A stretch of DNA of 64,000 bases. Origin: Lantana camara (lineage: Eukaryota > Streptophyta > Magnoliopsida > Lamiales > Verbenaceae). Below, piece by piece: positions 55,820-64,000 of the stretch. The position numbers were made by a program, and so were the translations under genes. Each line of letters opens with the position of its first letter. The stretch's first letter is position 1. A model generated the notes under the pieces. That model did not search any database, was not told where the DNA came from, and was given only the letters and a program-made list of their open reading frames with translations. The stretch is taken from assembly GCA_037501455.1 (NCBI GenBank), contig CM074860.1, positions 22,341,001 through 22,405,000 of the forward strand, written 5' to 3'.

Positions 55820-58800
55820 TGTAGCACCCACAACGATAGGCACCACATCCCCCGCACTATAAGTCTAGTCCACACATGAAATTGATGATCCAGCATGAGC
55901 CAGACTCATAGCGAACGGGTGACAAAATAAAAACTTTCCTAGCTAGGCGGAATCTAACCCTGTACCAAACAACCAAAAACAATACGAGTGCAATGCGGAA
56001 GCAATCATGCCAACAATAAAATTCCATTAATGACTACAAGCCCAAATAATTCATAAATATAATTAAATACAACAAGCACCTAACAACGGGTTCAGCAAAA
56101 CATGCAACCTGTCCCGAATCAATAATCAATAATTCATAAATCATACGTTGGCACACAGGCCTATAAAATACATGATACAGATAAACATAATAAATGTAGA
56201 ATGTGACTCGAGTGTACAAGTGTGACTCGAGACAATCCCTAAGACTTGACTCCCGCCTAGCAAAACCTGCAAAGACTGAGAAAGTGGGGAAAAGAGGGGT
56301 CAGTCTCTAGAAGACTGAGTGAGCAGGAACTGTACGAATATATATAAAAACAAGCACATGCAAGTCACAAATCTCGAGCAAGGTTTTATTAAAGTTAGTT
56401 CCCACGAAGGGCATGAAACCTTTACCAATGCTCGGTCTTTACGACTAATCCATATTAAAATTCATTAAGTTCGTAATGCATGAATAATCGTTATGGCTCG
56501 GCGAGTGAGCGTGCGTTATCTCCAACCAAACTCTGACCGTGTACAATAAACATGATTTGATACGTTGAATACGTGATCACACAATACATAATAATACATG
56601 CGGGCATAAAACAAAATCGTTTGGGCAATCCGTGACTCGGCCTTCCCGTACGGTGCGTAACGTAAACATGAACATGATCATAAAACATTTCCAACCTTCT
56701 TCCTCCTGAATGGTTGGGCCTGCAGACCCAACCATTTAACGTTACGTTGTGAGACGGGGGCTCATGACTCCTACCCGCTCCTTCGATGGATTAACCACCC
56801 GATCAAGAATATCCCGCCTTCCTGCCACCAAAGTCGCGCGAGGATAATCTCAAAGGGTACTACGTGATAAGGGATTACCCGACGGCCCGATGCTGTGCCG
56901 GTATCCAAGACCACGTTTCCCCGGGCCCAATAACGTGAACGTGAAGTGCGTTATCTCGCCAAAACGTTTCAATTCGTTAGAACATTTCAATACATTTCAT
57001 TGCAAATGATTCATTCCTTGAAAACACTTACTCGATAAAGATTTACTTGATGAATTTACTTTGAAATCAATATATATATATACGTTAGGATTTTGGCCAA
57101 AGCTTATCATATAAATGTTATAGGGTTTGATACTTATCTAGAACGAAAACACCCTCACCTGGAATACCATGAGACAAGGAACATGCGTAATATGGGTGCC
57201 TATTCGATCCGGAAGTCTCCACCCTGGAGAAGAATTGTACAAGAGAAGGCATAACGTGTACTCGTGAGAAAAGACTCAATATGATACCAAATAGGACGCA
57301 CGGTAATGCTTATGAAGTGGAGTATCGTGTCATAACATAATTCAATATGTAATGAAGTATAAGAATGTCATGGAATGGTGTGATCGTGTTCGTATGCTCA
57401 ATTACTCAGACAAATTCAATTAATATATCAAGCACGGATTCAAAAAATCAAACTTAAGCAAGTAAAGACCAAGGAGTGCCAAATAAGAGCATAATTATCA
57501 ATTAATCAAGCATATAATTCATATAAGTCACATACGGGAGGCAAGGAAGTGAAAGGATTGCAATATGAGGGGTGTTGGTGAAGTTTGGCAAAAATGGACA
57601 ATTTTCGAAAATGCACATGCTGTGGTAAAACAATAATATCTTAAGTTCTAGAAGCTAAAATTGGGTTTTGTTTGTTTGATATAAAGGTAGACATGTAGAC
57701 CTTTAAAATGATATATGGCTCGTATTCTATTTCCAAACGAGGAGGAAATGGCGTAGGTCCGAAGTTGAAGGAGTGCAGACTTTTGGTAAAGTGGCGACAC
57801 CAAAAATAATTGATTATATCTCACAAATTAGAAATGATAATGAAGTTATTCCAATTGGAGAGTATTCTAGATTTCAATAGGTTTCCGTGGGTTCAAAAAT
57901 CAGGTCAATCGGAGTTCTTATGAGGGATAAACAGCCGTTTGAAAAATATACTGAAAGCAGAAACGGGCGTTTGAAAAGGCGCGGATGAGGCAGTAGCTTT
58001 CTACACGGACGTTTGGTGAATGAACTGAGAACCCAAATGCCCATTTGGGTATGTTCTGTCCGAAAAAAGAGTAGGGGATCAAATATGGCTCGAATGGAAG
58101 GCTCCAAATACATCCCAAGTCATCACCCCAACCAAAACAACTCACAAGAACATCAAAACACAAGATATAGCACACCAAACACACATTAAAACAAGTTTTA
58201 ATCCATGAATTCAACCAACCCACATCAAAACACACATATATACATACACACACACACACAACTAATTCTTGAAATAAATCATAGATCCTAACATATATTA
58301 GCATAATATCATCAAGGATCAATAATCTAAACTTAAATCATATCAATCTCTAAGAAAACACACATTCACACACATGAACACATATATATACACATATCTA
58401 TATACACACCTTGAAATAGGATGAGGAAGATGGAGGAATGAAATGATGGAGATGATGAAGATGATGATTACTTGGCTTCCCCTTCTCTACCTCTTGCTTG
58501 AATCAAAGATGTGGGTGTGTGAAGAAAATAAGAAATAAAGGGTTTGTGTGTGTGTAGAGATTTTGTGTGTGTTGTGTGTGTTCTTGTGTATATATGTATA
58601 TAAGATATAATGTATATAATATATTATATATATGATATAATAGTCAAAGATATATTTGTATGTATATATATGTATAAAGTGTAATGAAGACATTTGATAT
58701 ATAATATATATAAATATGCTTGTCTCACAAATGTAGGCATGAAATGCATATATATAATATCACTTATTTTATGAAATTAGTTTCAAGTATATATATATAT

Positions 58801-59024
58801 ATATATATACATGAAAATATGATATGCTTAGGAATTGTATGAATTAGGAAATGTGTATATGTTATGAAACGGAATGGAAGAAATTAAATCAAGATACTTA
58901 TGTGTGCATTTAAATCATATATTCACATAAACATATTACTCAATTAAGCATGTAAAGGAATTCTAACTCTCAAACTCACACGTGTGGCGCGCGTACCTGT
59001 ATGACGAAAACACTGGGCGTTACA
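55820..59024 (-). repeat. 3' LTR of the gypsy derivative
   Basis: The 3,205-bp LTR has left edge TGTAGCACCC and right edge GGGCGTTACA (minus-strand start TGTAACGCCC). It belongs to the same broad family as the LTRs at 33713, 37170, 43937 and 44952. A cluster of AAACGGGCGTTTG-like repeats lies at 57928-58049 and microsatellites at 58600-58810. Confidence 0.88.
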
Positions 59025-59040
59025 ACCTCTCCCCCTTAAG
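59025..59040 (-). other. Polypurine tract of the gypsy derivative
   Basis: The minus strand reads CTTAAGGGGGAGAGGT immediately before the LTR start TGTAACGCCC, the normal plus-strand primer position. Confidence 0.85.
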
Positions 59041-62000
59041 AAGGACCTGTCCCCAGGTCCAATGCCTCGAGTTCTGGACTCTAAGCACAACTTCTCCGTG
59101 TTCATCCCATGTTGGTTCGCGACTCCCCGTCAGGAATTAGTTCGGAAAGCTCTTCAAGCAATAGGGGTCTTGACTCGTTGCGGAGAAAGCTTGTCCTCGA
59201 ACTAGATCCAATGTTAAGCGAGTGGTTTGGTAGGACTTGTATAACAAGAGGGTCCAACGGATTCATCTCCTATCACTCAAGTCCATTACGACCTAACTCT
59301 TGGGGCTCGGTTTGAAATGAGTATGGTGCCTTAGACATCCACTAACTCACAACCATGAGCCTAACCGAACTCTTCATGCTTTCAAGCTCGGGTTCGATGT
59401 TGAGAAGATCGAACCATCCTCAATCTCCTGCTCTGGTACGATCGTTGAAACTCATCTCTTGAATCATCCACGACCCGTAACTCACCGAGTAGCCTAAACA
59501 CTCGCAAAACTAAACTGCCGCCACAGCAGCTAAACAAGTAGAAAGCAACAACGAGAGAGCCCCGTCTCTCAACCAAGCAATGAGAGAGCCCCATCTCTCA
59601 AACAACAACTAGAGAACCCCGTCTCTCAAACACAAAAAGGGAAAACCCCCAAAACAAAATTAAACAAGCAATCACATAAGGAACAGGTAAGAACATCAAA
59701 AACACCGAGTATCATACAAAAGCAATTAATACAATTAGTGGTTAAGGCATATAACATCATGAAATTATTCAAATTAAAGTTGCATGTATGCATATGCCAT
59801 GAATGTTCGATGTACCGTTCACCGAAATAATAAAATTGATGGTTATGCTCTCATTGCCCGTGCCAATGCATCCGTTGGGTTGTTTTCTTGAGTTCCTTAT
59901 TTTTATCCTTATACACATGCCCGGTCATCAGTCCATCCCATCTTTCAAGTAACTCGGTCTCGATTCCTTTTCCTCTCTCTACACTTCCAAATTCTTAAGT
60001 GTTCTCTTTGTCTAACCCGATCAACTCGTTTTTCCTAACGAGTCATGTTTGTCGTTCTCAGTTGTTCGAACCACTCTTGCAGGAAATTCAAATTACAATC
60101 TCTAACTCTCCATGGCGAGTTGTATCCCCTCTATCTCAGAAACTTGAGCTCATTTCTACTAACCCAGGTTACGGTTTATTTCCTTGGAAGGTCCCCGGCT
60201 CTTCATGAAGAAATGACCAACGAATCGGAACCCGACTCATTCACGTTATCTCACCTCGTAGACATCCACTTTTCAACGCTCAGTTGAATTGACTCTCACT
60301 TTCCATCACGGAATATGGTGATCTGATCGCCTTCTTTATCCATTCCTCTTCATCATTTCCGTAATTCCTTCGTCTCTATTAACTCGGAAATTGAAATTCA
60401 CAATATAACTCATCCTTTTCCACCCTTGGGAGATTGAGTTCGTACGCCACCAACATAAGAGATTGATGACTTTGGTTTGTTCCCATCGATCATATTTTTC
60501 CTTCTTATCAATACGGCCTCCAACAACTCTTGAAGTTTTAATTCTCTCGGCCTTATTCGTTCCTTGATTACTAAAATTTCCAAATTATCCCTTGCAACTT
60601 TGATAGGATTCCGTAATTATCAATTCTTGCATTTCTGTTGTTCTCGCTAGATGTACTCCTTCATCCTCAACCGGAGATTTAGATTTACTCCTTTGTCGTT
60701 CTCTCCTCCTTAAGAATTTCTTTCCTAGCTCGCTAAACTTGGTCTATCATTTCTTCAACCCGAAATTCTTGACTTCTTAAATTCCTCTTTTCACAGAATG
60801 ATTGATTCTCATTATGTGGTGTGCTCGGTACTCTTGCTCAGATTCACTTTGAAGGGATTTGGTTAGGGTGGCACCCATAGTTCTCGCTTTTCCAATTTCT
60901 ACTTCGATCTCCCCAACTTCCAAATTTTCTTTACACCCTCGTTTGGTTCACAATCCGAGATCTATTCTTGACCCAAATATAACTCGTACGAAATGGCACA
61001 TGAAGCCTAAAGTGAAGAAAACCTCCTATCAAGCAAACACTAAACTATGCATGTCGGGTAAGAATATTCGATGCATGTAGCATAATTCCGGCAATCAAAG
61101 TATGCATCACATTTGAGCAATTACTTCAATTAAACGAATATAAGATAAAATTAAAATAATTAATATATTGTATGATGCGCGTGCTATGAATGCAAGTGCC
61201 GTTCACCATAGAGGAAAACCTTTAGCTTGGTGACTTGATCTCCGGTCATCAAATTCATCGACTACTTCTTGCATACCCACGGTCTTCTAAATTCTTTAAT
61301 TCTTCTTGCATCCTCCCGTATTCCCGAAATCCAATAACTCTACTTTACTTACAACCTTGAACCTTGAACCTCAAAGCTCTCAAACTTTTCCTTCTCTTAG
61401 AACTCGAAGTGTCTCCACCTATTTATTTCTTCCCGATCTCGCTCATTCCAAACTTTAAAAATCTCCTTACTTCGAATTTGATTCTTAATTTCCCACTAAC
61501 TTGAGGGATAAGATTCCCTCAATCCGAAGTTTTCACTTAAGCCCAATCCTTCCACATTCCCGAAACTGGCCCTTTGAGTCTTTTCCCATGCTGATTCCTT
61601 TGTTAAAATCTTCTTCAATGTCCGAAATTTTCATGATTCTTGAACCCGAATTCTTCTTGATCAAGTCCTCTTGACTTATCTCTTAGGAATTCAAATTGGT
61701 TAGACGGCTCATCCCCAATTGCTTACACTTGACCACATAATTTCCCTCCAAAGGCCCTTTGCCTTTCTTTATCGTTTCCCTTGGTTGCTCTATATCTTCC
61801 CTGAAGTTGTATCATATCTACCGCATTAATGGGATTTCTCTGACTCTTCCAAATTCAACTTCTAAAGGCTTGATTTATTCGAAAGTCCTTCTTCGATAAT
61901 TTACCTTGCTTCGATAATTTACCTTGCTTACCATCCATTGACCATATTGTATATAGAGTCTCCTTGAGGTCTTCATTTTTTCCTACCGAACTAAGCTTCG

Positions 62001-62668
62001 AACCGTAATGTCTTCAAGATCTTCCTCGCTTCATTTTTGAGTTAGACGATCCCGTTGCATCCGATTATATAATCTTCGTAGAGTAGGCGTGTATGTTAAT
62101 ATAGTGATTTGCATACATCGCACACCCCACCATCATCTCATCAAATACCCATCAAAAACAATTAAAACGCATAAGTTACCACCACATAAGAAGTCTTCTA
62201 ATCCGGATCTTAACCTTCAATTCTCCCAAAAATGTAGTTTCCATCTCAAGCCTAAGCTCCCAACCTAGAGTGTTGGTATGAAGATCATCAATCACCCGAA
62301 TCCTTCTAAATCCCCAAAGTCATATTCAATTTCTCATACTTGGAAGAAAAACTCGTGATAAGTTGTTATGACCATAAAGATTGGTCGTGGGTCGTTGTGG
62401 TAACATTATCCTACAGTCACAACTAAACTTAAATATAAATGCATGCCGGTTAGTAAATGCAAATGACACATATTTCGCACTAAAGCACATATTGATGCAA
62501 AACCCAACAACTAATTCAATAAAATTTAAATTTCAACATATAATTCATCAAAATTTCCAATAATACATGCTCATGGTCAATGCGGTACACACGTTGACAC
62601 ATTATTCCTAAGCCGTTCAACCTATACTTGACACGACACAACGCTAGAGTCCCCGGTTTTGCAACCGG
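59041..62668 (-). other. Noncoding, strand-biased interior of the gypsy derivative
   Basis: No frame longer than about 80 residues and no gag, protease, RT, RNase H or integrase motif is seen on either strand. The + strand is rich in C and T over most of 59850-62050 (purine-rich in the element's RNA). A short repeat GAGAGCCCCGTCTCTCAA occurs about three times at 59555-59620. Part of the interior may be decayed coding DNA, but none could be recognised. Confidence 0.6.
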
Positions 62669-62680
62669 GCTCTGATACCA
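62669..62680 (-). other. Primer binding site of the gypsy derivative
   Basis: The minus strand reads TGGTATCAGAGC, eight bases after the 5' LTR end at 62689; complementary to initiator-Met tRNA. Confidence 0.92.
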
Positions 62681-62688
62681 CCTTAGGA

Positions 62689-64000
62689 TGTAGCACCCAC
62701 AATGATAGGCACCACATCCCCCGCACTATATGTCTAGTCCACACATGAAATTGATGATCCAGCATGAACCGGACTCATAGCGAACGAGTGACAAAATAAA
62801 AACTTTCCTAACTAGGCGGAATCTAACCCTGTACCAAACAACCAAAAACAGTACGAATGTAATGCGGAAGCAATCATGCCAACAATAAAATTCCATTAAT
62901 GGCTACAAGCCCAAACAATTCATAAATATAATTAAATACAACATACACCTAACAACAGGTTCAGCTAAACATGCAACCTGTCCCGAATCAATAATCAATA
63001 ATTCAATAATTCATAAATCATACGTTGGCACACAGGCCTATAAAATACATGATATAGATAAACATAATAAATGTAGAATGTGACTCGAGTGTACAAGTGA
63101 GACTCGAGACAATCCCTAACACTTGACTCCCGCCAAGCAAAACCTGCAAAGACTGAGAAAGTGGGGAAAAGAGGGGTCAGTCTCTAGAAGACTGAGTGAG
63201 CAGGAGCTGTACGAATATATATAAAAACAAGCACATGCAAGTCACAAATCCCGAGCAAGGTTTTATTAAAGTTAATTCCCACGAAGGGCATGAAACCTTT
63301 ACCAATGCTCGATCTTTACGACTAATCCATATTAAAATTCATTAAGTTCGTAATGCATGAATAATCGTTATGGCTCGACGAGTGAGCGTGCATTATCTCC
63401 AACCAAACTCCAACCGTGTACAATGAACATGATTTAATACGTTGAATATGTGAGCACATAATACATAATAATACATGCGGGTATAAAACATAATCGTTTG
63501 GGCAATCCGTGACTCGGCCTTCCCGCACGGTGCGTAACGTAAACATGAACATGATCATAAAACATTTCCAACCTTCTTCCTCCGGAATGGTCTGGCCTAC
63601 AGACACAACCATTTAACGTTACGTTATGAGACGGGGGTTCATGACTCCTACCCGCTCCTTCGATGGATTAACCACCGGCTCAAGAATATCCTGCCTTCCT
63701 GCCACCAAAGTCGTGCAAGGATAATCTTAAAGGGTACTAAGTGATAAGGGATTACCCAATGGCCCGATGCCGTGCCGGTATCCAAGACCACGTTTTCCCG
63801 GGCCCAATAGCGTGAACGTGAAATGCGTTATCTCGCCAAAAAGTTTCTATTCGTTAGAACATTTCAATACATTTCGTTGCAAATGATTCATTCCTTGAAA
63901 ACACTTACTCGATAAATATTTACTTGATGAATTTACTTTGAAATCAATATATATATATACGTTAGGTTTTTGGCCAAAGCTTATCACATAAAGGTTATAG
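62689..64000 (-). repeat. 5' LTR of the gypsy derivative, cut by the window end
   Basis: Begins TGTAGCACCCACAATG and is collinear with 55820-57120 of the 3' LTR with scattered substitutions and one short indel (near 63000). Confidence 0.9.

Larger units (their letters stand above)
55820..64000 (-). mobile_element. Large-LTR gypsy derivative with noncoding interior, minus strand, cut by the window end
   Basis: 3' LTR 55820-59024, polypurine tract, 3.66-kb interior, tRNA-iMet primer site and 5' LTR from 62689 on. The two LTRs are about 95% identical by eye in the compared parts. The left target base set is GAGAC (55815-55819), in the gag of an older gypsy element; the right one is off-window. 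With no gag-pol left, movement would depend on proteins from elsewhere. The layout resembles LARD-type non-autonomous elements. Confidence 0.85.

Noticed and set aside
59109..60287. Short + frames (59109-59315, 59999-60287)
   Set aside because: Antisense to the gypsy derivative interior, CT-rich, no motif.
1..64000. CRISPR arrays, bacterial operons or terminators
   Set aside because: The window is plant nuclear DNA; no regularly spaced short repeats with unique spacers beyond retroelement motifs were seen.

Overview
This is plant nuclear DNA, almost certainly from a eudicot. The clues are introns of 170 bp to 3 kb with GT-AG borders, a DUF26 cysteine-rich receptor-like kinase (CRK), Ty1/copia and Ty3/gypsy LTR retrotransposons primed by initiator-Met tRNA, a Tat-type gypsy element, a CACTA terminus and many MITEs. 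The species cannot be read from the window. Only one intact host gene is visible, a CRK on the + strand (18941-29360, 8 exons, 660 codons). Almost everything else is nested mobile DNA.

Layout. 1-8117: the 3' nine-tenths of a long-LTR copia element (+). Its leader holds four stem-loops with one shared loop, and its gag-pol is broken by a single stop codon. 8118-18284: a Tat-type gypsy element (-) into which that copia inserted. It has gag, protease, RT, RNase H and integrase pieces, a degenerate tandem repeat, and an antisense extra ORF. 18285-29360: promoter region and CRK gene; the introns carry a SINE with a perfect 13-bp target duplication, a LINE RNase H remnant, nested inverted-repeat elements and a MITE. 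29361-36200: TE-rich intergenic DNA with a near-perfect hairpin MITE, a 100-bp tandem array, a 1.24-kb MULE with 9-bp target duplication, a gypsy solo LTR and a 180-bp hAT MITE.

36200-51857: the remains of an old copia element (-, 'copia A'), split by an inverted-repeat element that itself received a gypsy solo LTR, by a copia solo LTR, by two gypsy LTRs (one inside the other), and by a young short-LTR copia element (48603-51120, 'copia B'). Copia B lost its reverse transcriptase and carries a 5S rRNA segment at the deletion point. 51859-55819: gypsy integrase interrupted by a solo LTR of the same family as the first copia element, then a CACTA end, then a gypsy gag. 55820-64000: a large-LTR gypsy derivative (-) with a 3.7-kb interior that shows no coding sequence; the window ends inside its 5' LTR.

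The nesting order can be read from target-site duplications (ACCTA, GAGCA, GCCCG/TCCCG, TATGT/TAAGT, GTTAC, TTAGT). Points most worth a second look: the four-copy stem-loop array in the copia leader, the 5S rRNA/copia chimera, the subfamily-specific palindrome clusters about 0.9 kb into the gypsy LTRs, and the nested hairpins with tRNA-like Pol III boxes inside the CRK intron.
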